The position numbers and the translations under genes were made by a program. DNA of 64,000 nucleotides from Nonomuraea polychroma (GTDB lineage Bacteria > Actinomycetota > Actinomycetes > Streptosporangiales > Streptosporangiaceae), in NCBI RefSeq assembly GCF_004011505.1, contig NZ_SAUN01000001.1, positions 5,228,501 to 5,292,500 on the forward strand, in the 5' to 3' direction. Shown here in pieces: positions 49,511-57,324 of the stretch. The notes under the pieces are model-generated. The model had not been told where the DNA came from. It saw only the letters and a list, made by a program, of their open reading frames with translations, and did not search any database. Position 1 is the stretch's first letter, and the number at the start of each line of letters is the position of its first letter.

Positions 49511-49743
49511 CGGGATCGCCGAAGTACGCGGGCCTACGGGGGCCGCTTGACGACCGGGCCGACGCGTCCCGAAGAGACGGGCCTGCGAGGTCACCCAACG
49601 GGCAGGCGGACGCACCCCCGGACAGACGGGCCCAGGCGGTCCCCGACGAACGGCCCGACGGGTCGCCGGACGAGCGGGCTGACGGGTCGCCGGACGAGCG
49701 GGCTGACGGAATGGTGTGCGGAGTCAGGGAGGTGGCGAGCTGA
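49507..49743 (+). CDS. Candidate repeat micro-ORF between ATPase and permease
   Basis: A 78-residue frame, GTG 49507 to TGA 49743. It is joined to the ATPase by a 4-base overlap (GTGA) and to the permease by TGATG, so all three could be translated as one coupled unit. The product is very hydrophilic (Asp, Arg, Pro, Gly) and contains an 8-residue repeat (DERADGSP) encoded by a perfect 24-bp tandem duplication. No family is recognised; it may be a disordered linker or merely an expanded spacer. Confidence 0.4.
   Translation: MTGSPKYAGLRGPLDDRADASRRDGPARSPNGQADAPPDRRAQAVPDERPDGSPDERADGSPDERADGMVCGVREVAS
49657..49704 (+). repeat. 24-bp tandem duplication
   Basis: Two identical 24-bp units at 49657-49680 and 49681-49704, starting GACGGGTCGCC; a degraded partial copy lies before them. 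The period is in frame with the micro-ORF. Confidence 0.85.
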
Positions 49744-50516
49744 TGTGGTCGCAGGAAGTCCTGGCCCTGTCCAGGCGCTGGCTGCTCATCGTGCTGCGGG
49801 AGCGCTTGAACCTGCTGTTCAGCGTGCTGCAACCGGCTGTGTGGCTGGTGTTCTTCGCCGGCGCGCTGGGCGGCGCGATGGATCCCCGGGCGGTCGGCAC
49901 GGGCGACTACATCGCGTTCGCGGTGCCGGGGATCATCGCCTTCACCGTGGTCGGCAACGGGGTGACGGCGGCGATGCCGCTGCTGTTCGACAAGGAGACC
50001 GGCTACCTCGACAAGCTGCTGAGCATGCCGATCAGGCGAAGCTCGCTGATCGTGTCGCGTTTCGTGTTCCAGATGGGGATGAACTCAGCCCAGGTGGTGG
50101 TGATCCTGCTGGTGGCCCTCGTCCTGGGCGTCCGCCCCGCGTCGGGGCCGCTCGGCGTGCTCGCGATCCTGGTCGCGACGGCGCTGCTCACTCTGGCGCT
50201 CACGGCGGCGGCGATGGCGCTGGCCTGCGCGGTGCCCTCACACGGGACGTTCTTCGCGATCACGGGGTTCGCGTCGTTGCCGCTGCTGTTCATGAGCAAT
50301 GCGTTCGTGCCGCTGTCGGCCATGCCGGGATGGATGGAGGCCGTGGCCAGGGCGAACCCGCTCACGTACGCCATCGACGCCATGCGGCTGCTGGTGCTGG
50401 ACGGCTGGAGCGGCGGGGTGCCCCTGTCACTGGGCGCGCTGGTGGTGGCGTCGGCGCTGCTGCTGGCCGTGGGCGTCTGGCAGTTCGCACGCCAGACCCG
50501 CGAAAGAATCGCCTGA
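49743..50516 (+). CDS. ABC-2 type permease
   Basis: A 257-residue membrane protein with six helices and the ABC-2 region MSNAFVPLSAMPGWMEAVARANPLTYA typical of DrrB-type exporters. ATG 49743 follows GGGAGG by 10 bases and overlaps the micro-ORF stop. Partner of the ATPase 232 bp upstream. The substrate is unknown. Confidence 0.9.
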   Translation: MWSQEVLALSRRWLLIVLRERLNLLFSVLQPAVWLVFFAGALGGAMDPRAVGTGDYIAFAVPGIIAFTVVGNGVTAAMPLLFDKETGYLDKLLSMPIRRSSLIVSRFVFQMGMNSAQVVVILLVALVLGVRPASGPLGVLAILVATALLTLALTAAAMALACAVPSHGTFFAITGFASLPLLFMSNAFVPLSAMPGWMEAVARANPLTYAIDAMRLLVLDGWSGGVPLSLGALVVASALLLAVGVWQFARQTRERIA

Positions 50517-50812
50517 CCCCAGCACCCCGCTGAAGGCGAACCGCCCCGTCACCGCCGCCCTGGTAGGTCTCGGTGCGGACAGGGCTCGGCCCACGCCGCG
50601 GCACGCGACCTGCGCGACCCCACCCGCGGCACCGAACGGAGTCGCTCACCCGGCGGGAGGCGGCTGCGCGGCCGACCTGCGCCACGCGTCCTGCGTCGGT
50701 CCGCTCAGCGGCACCGAACTTTGGGTCGCTCACCCGGCGGCACGCGACCTGTGCCGGCCCGCCCCGCAGCACGGAAAGGACTGCTCACCTGGCCGCACGC
50801 GACCGGGACAGC
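50517..50812. repeat. Degenerate repeats downstream of the ABC exporter
   Basis: A 296-bp gap without gene. CGGCACGCGACCTG occurs near 50599 and again near 50742, with a weaker copy at 50795; GGTCGCTCACCCGGCGG-like segments follow GCACCGAA near 50635 and 50720. It looks like a decayed duplication of about 100 bp. Confidence 0.55.
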
Positions 50813-51787
50813 TCAGCCGGCCATGCGATCCAGGACGGGCTTGACCGCGTCCTCCTCGATCCGCCCGTCCCCTGCCGCCGCCCACGCGGCGTCACACGCC
50901 GCCCGCAGCCCGTCGATCCTGTTCCCTTCCCCCTCCAGCCGCAGCATCCCGTCCTGCCACCGAGCTCGCCACCCTCCGCAGACCCCGTCCCGTACCTCGG
51001 GATAAGGCAGGTGCAACGCCTCCAGATCCTCCGCGACGTACGTGGGCCGATGATGCGGCTCCGCCGTCAAAACATCGGCCGCCGTGGCCACCCCCGTGAG
51101 CACCAGAAGGCTGTCCACCCCGGCATTGGCCGCACCCTCGATGTCGGTGTCCAGCCGGTCCCCCACGACGAGCGGCCGCCGCGCCCCCGTACGGATCACC
51201 GACTCCCGATGCAGCGGCGGATCCGGCTTGCCCGCGTACACCGGCTCCACCCCGGTGGCCGCGGCGATGACCCGCACCATCGCCCCGTTCCCCGGCAATT
51301 CCCCCCGCCCGGTGGGCATGGTGCTGTCGCGGTTGGACGCCACGAACCACGCCCCCTGCCGCACCGCCAGCGCACCTTCGGACAGCAGCCCGTACGACAG
51401 TCCGGGCGCGATCCCCTGCACCACGGCGACAGGCGACTCGGTAGCGGTCGAAACTGGTCGAAGCCCCCGATCCCGTACGGCCATCCGCAGCCCCGACCCA
51501 CCGACCACGAGCACGTTCGACCCGGGCGGCACCCTTTCCGCGATCAGCCGTGCGGCGGCCTGCGCCGAGGTCACCACGTCCTCGGCGGCGGCAGGCGCCC
51601 CGAGCTCGCGTAGATGGGCGGCGATGGCGGCCGGCGTACGGGAGGCGTTGTTCGTGACGTAGGCCAGCCGCACGCCACGCCCGAGCGCCTCCTCCAGGGC
51701 CTGCGGGGCCCCGGGCACCGCGTGGGTGCCCAAATAGACCACGCCGTCGAGGTCGAGCAGCAGGGTGTCATACCCGTCGATCAGCAC
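50813..51787 (-). CDS. HAD-IIA family sugar/glycerol phosphatase
   Basis: A 324-residue phosphatase with nucleophile Asp in DLDGVVYLG (D12, D14), TNNASRT, the capping domain, and GDRLDTDIEGA in the C-terminal part. Family members such as NagD and PGP-type enzymes dephosphorylate small metabolites. GTG 51787 follows AAGAGG; an in-frame start at 51835 would add 16 residues. The C-terminal 70 residues extend past the HAD core. Confidence 0.87.
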   Translation of the reverse strand: MLIDGYDTLLLDLDGVVYLGTHAVPGAPQALEEALGRGVRLAYVTNNASRTPAAIAAHLRELGAPAAAEDVVTSAQAAARLIAERVPPGSNVLVVGGSGLRMAVRDRGLRPVSTATESPVAVVQGIAPGLSYGLLSEGALAVRQGAWFVASNRDSTMPTGRGELPGNGAMVRVIAAATGVEPVYAGKPDPPLHRESVIRTGARRPLVVGDRLDTDIEGAANAGVDSLLVLTGVATAADVLTAEPHHRPTYVAEDLEALHLPYPEVRDGVCGGWRARWQDGMLRLEGEGNRIDGLRAACDAAWAAAGDGRIEEDAVKPVLDRMAG

Positions 51788-52348
51788 AGCGCCTCTTCCC
51801 GTTCGACTCTCAGCCCGCGTGAACTTTATCCCCACCCGGCCGGGCCGCCGCTCCCGGCCTCACCGCCGGCCCCGCATCCTCGGCCGCGTCCTCAGCCGCG
51901 GCCGCCATCCCTGGCCTCGCGTCCTCAGCCGCGGCCGCCATCACTGGTCTCGCCGCTCATCTCCAGCCACGCATCTCCGGCCCCGCATTCACTCCCGGCC
52001 TCGCCGCCCGTCCCCGGCCAGGTGTATCTCCGATGGAGCGTTTTCCCTGGCCTCACAGGCATCCTCCGGCCACGCGAGCCCCACCCACCCGGCTCCAGCC
52101 ACGCATCTCCGGCGCGGCGCTCGCTCCGGCCTCGCCGCCGGTCTCCGGCCACGCATTCCCGGCCCGGCGTCCCTCCCCAGCCTCACCGCCGTCCCGGGCC
52201 ACGCGTCCTCGACTCGGCGGTCATCTCCGGCCTCGCCCGGTCCCCGGCCCTGCATGCTCAGGCCGGCGCCCGCTGCCGACCGGCCGCAACGGCCGGCGCC
52301 GCCTGTCGGAGGGAACGAACGCCGGCAAGAAGACCAACCAATCCCCGC
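51788..52348. repeat. 561-bp gene-free region with degenerate repeats
   Basis: No supported gene. Two perfect 24-bp copies of a unit starting GCGTCCTCAGCCG lie at 51886-51909 and 51919-51942 (33-bp period), followed by many diverged units with cores CTCCGGCC and CCACGCATC up to about 52260. The plus strand is C-rich, the minus strand G-rich. Confidence 0.6.
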
Positions 52349-52771
52349 CTACATTTCCCGCCGAGCCCGCAATGTAGCGCGGACGCTCTTCAACGCCGAC
52401 ACGTAATGCCGCTCATCGGGACGCATGGCGACCGCGATGGCCAGCGGCTCCTGCGCCCCTTCCACATCCCCGGTCCGCCACAACGACAAGCCCAGCCCGA
52501 AGTAGGCGTAATCCTCGGCCGGATTGGCGTCAACGATCTGCCGGAAACTGGCCGCGGCCTCGGCGTATTGCCGGGAATTGAACTGGGCCCTGGCCAGTGC
52601 CTCAAGGATGCTGCGCGATTCAGGCTCCGCCGCGTTGGCACGCTCGAGCAAGGCGGCCGCGGCGGCAGGGCTGCCTTCTTGAAGCAGCTTGACCCCACGC
52701 TGATACCAATCGTAAACACTGCCCCGCGGATTGCCCGAGGTTCCGTCATTGAGGTTTCCATCTCGACCCAT
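52349..52771 (-). CDS. Tetratricopeptide repeat protein
   Basis: A 140-residue soluble protein with about three TPR units (WYQRGVKLLQEGSPAAAAAL, ALARAQFNSRQYAEAAASF, AYFGLGLSLWRTGDVEGA). Probably a protein-interaction scaffold. Divergent from the DUF1015 gene, whose start is 118 bp away. Confidence 0.85.
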   Translation of the reverse strand: MGRDGNLNDGTSGNPRGSVYDWYQRGVKLLQEGSPAAAAALLERANAAEPESRSILEALARAQFNSRQYAEAAASFRQIVDANPAEDYAYFGLGLSLWRTGDVEGAQEPLAIAVAMRPDERHYVSALKSVRATLRARREM

Positions 52772-52889
52772 GGGTGAGGACTCCCTTCATCGCTGGACGA
52801 CAGCCGCCCTGCCCTGCTGCCGGACGGGCACGGCTGCAACCAAGGGGCGACTCCCGGAAGGCGCGAGCATTTATGGGAGCATGCCCGGT

Positions 52890-54395
52890 ATGGGGATTCC
52901 TGAACTGCCGGTGCCTGATGGGCTCGTGCTACGGCCCTTCCGAGGGGTGCGTTTCGCTGTCGAAGATCCCGCCAAGGTGACCTCCCCACCCTACGATCTG
53001 ATCTCTGACACGGACGTGGACGCCCTCCTGCGACTGCATCCCAACAACGTCGTCCGTCTCATCCTTCCGTGCTCCCATCCCACCAACTCCTCCCCCGCGA
53101 CCCGGACAACCGAACCCACCACCCAAGCAACCGACGCCACTGTGCAAGCGCCGGACCTCACCGCCGGTACGACGGACCGCGGAGCTGCGGCCGCCGGCCC
53201 CGCCGCGGTCCCGCTCGAAACCCGATACGCCGATGCCAGGGACACGCTCCGCGCGTGGCTGGAGGCGGGCATCCTGGTGCCGGACGAGGAGCCGGCGCTC
53301 TACGTGTACGAGCAGAGCGGCCCGGACGTGCTGCAGCGCGGCCTGATCGGCGACGTGGGCCTGGCTGACCCGGGTCAGCACATCATCCTGCCCCACGAGG
53401 ACGTGATGCCCGGCCCGGTCGCCGACCGGCTCGCGCTCATGAGCACCACGCAGGCCAACCTCGAGCCGATCTTCCTCCTCTACGAGGGCGGTGACGGGGC
53501 GACGACCCGCCTGGTGGACGAGGTAGCCACGAAGCGCCACCCTGTCGTGACTGCCCACACGGAGGACGGCCTCACGCATCGTCTATGGGCGATCACGGAC
53601 AAGACGCAGATCGCCAGGATCAATGCCGACCTTCACGATCGGCAGGCATTGATCGCCGACGGCCATCATCGATATGCGACGTACCGCGTGCTCCAACGCC
53701 AGGAACGCGCGACCCGGCGCCACCACCAGCAACAAGACACCCATCAACCTCCGCGAACCGACCACCCGAAGCACGACGACACTGAGCACCCCGAGCAAGG
53801 TGGGCCGGCCCCCGCCGGAGGCCTGGCGGCTCCATGGGACTTCGGTCTGGCCTTGCTCGTGGATTCCACCGCGTACCCGCCCGACCTCAAGGCCATCCAC
53901 CGCGTGATCCCCGGCCTCCCGCTGGCCGAGGCGACCGCCAAGGCCAGGGGCGCATGGCAGGTCCACGAGTTTGACGACCTGAACGAGGGACTGGCCGCGC
54001 TGGAGAGCGCTCAGGAGCCGGCGTTCCTGCTGGCCGACGAGAGCGGTGCGCACCTCCTGACGAATCCCGACCCCGTCCAGCTCGGCGGTGCCATGCCGCC
54101 CGACCACTCAGAACGCTGGAACTCCCTCAACACCTCCGTCCTCACCGAGTTCGTCCTGCCCAAGGTGTGGGGCATGCGCGACGATGAGCAAACCGTATGG
54201 ATCGTCCACCACGACACGCATGCCGCAGTGCGGCTGGCCACCCGTACCGGCGGCACCGCCGTGCTGCTCAAGCCACTGGCGGTCGACGACGTGCTGGCCG
54301 TCGCCGCCGGCGGTGAACGCGTCCCCCGCAAGTCCACCTCCTTCGGCCCCAAACCCAGAACAGGCCTGGTCCTTCGCACGTTCGCGATCGACTGA
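52890..54395 (+). CDS. DUF1015 family protein
   Basis: A 501-residue protein with the DUF1015 hallmarks PFRGVRF, SPPYDLIS, HPNNVVRLI and DGHHRYATY near residue 257. The family includes SerK-type ADP-dependent serine kinases, so a kinase role is possible but not shown. Two low-complexity insertions (Thr/Ala-rich after PCSHPTNSS; Gln/His/Pro-rich after RQERATRRHHQQ) interrupt the fold. Start 52890 or 52881. Confidence 0.82.
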   Translation: MGIPELPVPDGLVLRPFRGVRFAVEDPAKVTSPPYDLISDTDVDALLRLHPNNVVRLILPCSHPTNSSPATRTTEPTTQATDATVQAPDLTAGTTDRGAAAAGPAAVPLETRYADARDTLRAWLEAGILVPDEEPALYVYEQSGPDVLQRGLIGDVGLADPGQHIILPHEDVMPGPVADRLALMSTTQANLEPIFLLYEGGDGATTRLVDEVATKRHPVVTAHTEDGLTHRLWAITDKTQIARINADLHDRQALIADGHHRYATYRVLQRQERATRRHHQQQDTHQPPRTDHPKHDDTEHPEQGGPAPAGGLAAPWDFGLALLVDSTAYPPDLKAIHRVIPGLPLAEATAKARGAWQVHEFDDLNEGLAALESAQEPAFLLADESGAHLLTNPDPVQLGGAMPPDHSERWNSLNTSVLTEFVLPKVWGMRDDEQTVWIVHHDTHAAVRLATRTGGTAVLLKPLAVDDVLAVAAGGERVPRKSTSFGPKPRTGLVLRTFAID

Positions 54396-54741
54396 GCTCA
54401 CCGACGCCCAGACCTCGCTACTTAACTCATCAGCGCCCAGCCCCTCCTCCGTCGCAGCGCAGGTCCCAGCCATCTCCAACGCACCGCCCCGGGTCTCCGC
54501 TCCCTTCGGAGCTGCCCGGTGGGTGGGCCATGGTCCTGTGAGGAGCTGGGTGGCCTGGTGAACGTGCGTTGCTGGAGAGCTGATGCATGGGTGACCGAGG
54601 GGCAGAGCCGGGTGGCATGAGCGGCCCCGTCCGGCCCCAAGCTCTTCGCCAACCCGGGCCCAAGCCAATGGCCCTCCACATGATCCAGGCCCCGCGGTCA
54701 CGGGCAGGGCCGGCGGTCCCGCAACGGTGGGACGTGGCCGG
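54396..54741. other. 346-bp region without a recognised gene
   Basis: Between the convergent DUF1015 and SSB-like genes. No conserved frame, no clear hairpin and no tRNA fold seen. Its GC-rich overlapping frames look random. Confidence 0.5.
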
Positions 54742-55182
54742 TCACATTGCCTTGGCCAGGTGGGACACCTGTCTGGGGACGAGGGCGGCAGGCATCCCAG
54801 CCGGATCCTCGCCCTCCGACGCCGGAAGAGGAACGACCGCATCCTCCGGCGAGGGAAGAGGGACGGCCGCGGTGACCGCTTTGACGGCGGTCACCTCCAC
54901 CTCGTGCCTCCAGATCTTGGCGCCGGGAGGGCCGAAGACGCGGCACCGGAACGCGCCCGTCACCTCGATGTAGTCGCGAGGTTTGAGGCCGCGGACCACG
55001 TCGGCCGCCTCACGGTCGAAAGTGACGCACGGGATGCTGTCCGTCACGACGCCCCCTCGCCGGTCCGGCCGCCGCCGGCGCACGATGGTGCGCCATTTGG
55101 TCGCGGTGTCGCCGCTCGGCACCGGGTGCTCCTCGACGGCCGCGGAGAGCCTCCCCACCAGCACAACCTCGTTTCGGTCCAC
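54742..55182 (-). CDS. Single-stranded DNA-binding protein-like (OB-fold)
   Basis: A 146-residue OB-fold protein beginning VDRNEVVLVGRLS, with DSIPCVTFDREAADVVRGLK and DYIEVTGAFRCRVF, the pattern of SSB. It lacks the acidic DDIPF tip that recruits partners in housekeeping SSB, ending instead in a Pro/Ala/Glu-rich tail, so it is a paralogue. GTG 55182 follows AGGAGG by 6 bases. Confidence 0.8.
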   Translation of the reverse strand: MDRNEVVLVGRLSAAVEEHPVPSGDTATKWRTIVRRRRPDRRGGVVTDSIPCVTFDREAADVVRGLKPRDYIEVTGAFRCRVFGPPGAKIWRHEVEVTAVKAVTAAVPLPSPEDAVVPLPASEGEDPAGMPAALVPRQVSHLAKAM

Positions 55183-55292
55183 TGTCGTCCTCCTGTCGAT
55201 GCTCTGGTGGAGATCACTCTTTACGATGAGGGGGAGGCCGGATCGGCTCGAACGCCGTTCTGGGGACAACGGCTGCACGCTCGGGAGTGCCT

Positions 55293-56219
55293 GTGGACAA
55301 CATCACCCCTCTAGGCGGCGACGTCTATGAGATCGACACCAAGATGGCCGGCTACTCGGGCATCACGGCTGGTTATCTGATCCTGAGCGATCGCCCGTGC
55401 CTGGTGGAGACCGGCACCTCGACCTCGGCCCCCGTGGTGCGCGACGCGCTCACGTCGCTCGGGGTCGGCCCGGACGATCTGGCCACCGTCGTCGTGACCC
55501 ACATCCATCTGGACCATGCCGGCGGCGTGGGCGACATCGCCAGGTTCTTCCCGTCGGCGCAAGTCGTGGTCCACGAGAAGGGAGCCCGCCACCTGGCCGA
55601 ACCGTCACGGCTGATGGCGAGCGCCCGCATGGTGTGGGGTGACCGCCTCGACACCCTCTTCGGCGAACTGTCTCCCACCGAGGCCGAGCGCATCGTCGCC
55701 CTGGGCGAGACCGGTGCCATCGATCTGGGCAACGGCCGCACGCTGAACAGCCACTACTCCCCCGGCCACGCCAAGCACCACGTGGGGCTCGTCGACTCCG
55801 CCACAGGCGACCTGTACGTCGGCGACGCGGCAGGCGTGTACCTGCCCCAGACGGGTGACCTGCGTCCGGCGACACCCCCGCCGGACTTCGACCTGCAGAC
55901 GGCGCTCGACTCGATCGCGCTGTTCGGGGCACTCGGGCCGCAACGGCTGCTGTTCAGCCACTACGGCCCGGTGGAGGCCGTCCAGGAGACCCTCGAACGG
56001 TCCGCCGAAGAGCTTCGCGTCTGGGTCGATCTCACCCGGCAGGCCCATTCCGAGGGCATGGATCTCGACCACGCGGTCGCCATGGTCAGGGACCGCACGA
56101 AGGAGCGCTACACCGCGCTGAAGTCCGACGACGGGACGGCGGAGCAGTTCGAACTGCTGAGCGGCGCCCCGTCGAACGTCGCGGGCATCCTCCACTGGCT
56201 CGACCGCGTCTCCCCCTGA
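55293..56219 (+). CDS. Metallo-beta-lactamase fold hydrolase
   Basis: A 308-residue MBL-fold enzyme with THIHLDHAGG (zinc ligands at 70-75), later SPGHAKHHVG, and VGDAAGVYLP. The C-terminal region is a helical dimer-like extension. Substrate unknown. GTG 55293 follows GGGAG by 5 bases; GTG 55287 is an alternative. Its stop codon lies at the edge of the tandem hairpin repeat. Confidence 0.85.
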   Translation: MDNITPLGGDVYEIDTKMAGYSGITAGYLILSDRPCLVETGTSTSAPVVRDALTSLGVGPDDLATVVVTHIHLDHAGGVGDIARFFPSAQVVVHEKGARHLAEPSRLMASARMVWGDRLDTLFGELSPTEAERIVALGETGAIDLGNGRTLNSHYSPGHAKHHVGLVDSATGDLYVGDAAGVYLPQTGDLRPATPPPDFDLQTALDSIALFGALGPQRLLFSHYGPVEAVQETLERSAEELRVWVDLTRQAHSEGMDLDHAVAMVRDRTKERYTALKSDDGTAEQFELLSGAPSNVAGILHWLDRVSP

Positions 56220-56269
56220 ATCCGGGAGCGTCTCCCGTACATCGAATCCGGGAGCGTCTCCCGTACATC
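56218..56269 (+). repeat. Two 26-bp tandem units each forming a hairpin
   Basis: Perfect 26-bp tandem repeat at 56218-56243 and 56244-56269. Each contains CGGGAG-CGT-CTCCCG (56223-56237 and 56249-56263), a 6-bp stem with 3-nt loop. The first unit overlaps the MBL stop codon. Together they may end transcription. Confidence 0.75.
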
Positions 56270-56429
56270 GCGGAGCGTCTCGCCGCCATTTCCCGGAGCC
56301 GGCCGGCACCCGTCGGCAACGGCGCTCACCGCTCCGATGATCTCGCCCTCGCCGCGCCGGGATACGGTGACCTGGGCCGCGACCCGCACGAACGCGCTCC
56401 TGAAAATCTTGAAAAAACAACCGGGAGGC

Positions 56430-56458
56430 TGTCGAAAGCCGGGGTGCCGGCTCCGAGG
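56430..56458 (+). promoter_or_regulatory. Candidate ECF42-type promoter
   Basis: -35-like TGTCGA at 56430-56435 and CGAG at 56454-56457, with an 18-nt spacer, 56 bases before the first gene of the ECF42 operon. TGTCGA is the -35 element described for ECF42 targets; the -10 match is only partial. Confidence 0.4.
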
Positions 56459-56513
56459 TATCAGCAGAACGCGCCCAGCGGGGGCGAGTGAAGCGAGAAG
56501 CGAGGAGACGGCG

Positions 56514-56930
56514 ATGAGCAGCGAGCAGATGCGCAAGCTGGACGGGCTGGTCGGCACGTGGCAGCTGACGGGCGGCGCCAAGGGGACGGTGCGGTTCGAG
56601 TGGATGGAGGGTGGATTCTTCCTCCTCCAGCACGTCGACCTCGTCCATGACGGCCGGCAGGTCAAGGGCATGGAGGTGATCGGCCACGAGCGACCCTTCG
56701 GTGCCGAGCCCAGCGAGGAGATCAAGTCCCGCTTCTACGACTCCACCGGCAACACCCTGGACTACGTGTACGAGGTTCACGACGATGGCAGCCTCACCAT
56801 CTGGGGCGGTGAGAAGGGCTCCCCGGCGTACTGCCGGTCCACCGTCAGCGAGGACGGCAACACGATCACCTCATCGTGGGTCTGGCCCGGTGGCGGCTAT
56901 GACACCATCGGAACCCGGACCGTCGGGTGA
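56514..56930 (+). CDS. DUF1579-like beta-barrel protein of an ECF42 operon
   Basis: A 138-residue protein with the start LDGLVGTWQLTGG and alternating beta pattern (GTVRFEWMEGGFFLLQHVDL, SRFYDSTGNTLDYVYE), suggesting a lipocalin- or DUF1579-like barrel. No catalytic residues are known to me. ATG 56514 follows GAGGAG. 13 bp upstream of the YCII gene; its presence in an ECF42 operon is unusual. Confidence 0.75.
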   Translation: MSSEQMRKLDGLVGTWQLTGGAKGTVRFEWMEGGFFLLQHVDLVHDGRQVKGMEVIGHERPFGAEPSEEIKSRFYDSTGNTLDYVYEVHDDGSLTIWGGEKGSPAYCRSTVSEDGNTITSSWVWPGGGYDTIGTRTVG

Positions 56931-56943
56931 CCGGGAGGCACGC

Positions 56944-57324
56944 ATGAAGTATCTGCTGCTGGCGTACACCAAACAGGCCGACTGGGACTCGGTCGACGTG
57001 AACAGCCCGGAGTTCCAGGCCATGTGTGAGTTCTACGAGAACCTGGGCAAGGAGCTCACCGCGTCCGGCGAGTTCGTCTCCACGGAAGGGCTGGCGCATC
57101 CGTCCCTGACCCGCACCGTACGGATGCGCGACGGCGGACCGGTCGCCGTGGACGGCCCCTACGCCGAGGCCAAGGAGGTGCTGGCCAGCTACGCGATCGT
57201 GGACTGCGCCAGCCACGACCGGGCGATGGCGATCGCCGCCCGGATCGTCGCGGCGGTCGGCGACACGGTGGAGGTGCGGCCCATCGGCCAAGGGCCGCTG
57301 GCGGAGGACACGCCCCTGTCGTGA
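56944..57324 (+). CDS. YCII/DGPF-domain protein
   Basis: A 126-residue YCII-domain protein (MKYLLLAYT) with the DGPY variant of the DGPF motif (VAVDGPYAEAKE). DGPF proteins are the regular genomic partners of ECF42 sigma factors and may sense an input. The GTGA overlap couples it to the sigma gene. Confidence 0.9.
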   Translation: MKYLLLAYTKQADWDSVDVNSPEFQAMCEFYENLGKELTASGEFVSTEGLAHPSLTRTVRMRDGGPVAVDGPYAEAKEVLASYAIVDCASHDRAMAIAARIVAAVGDTVEVRPIGQGPLAEDTPLS

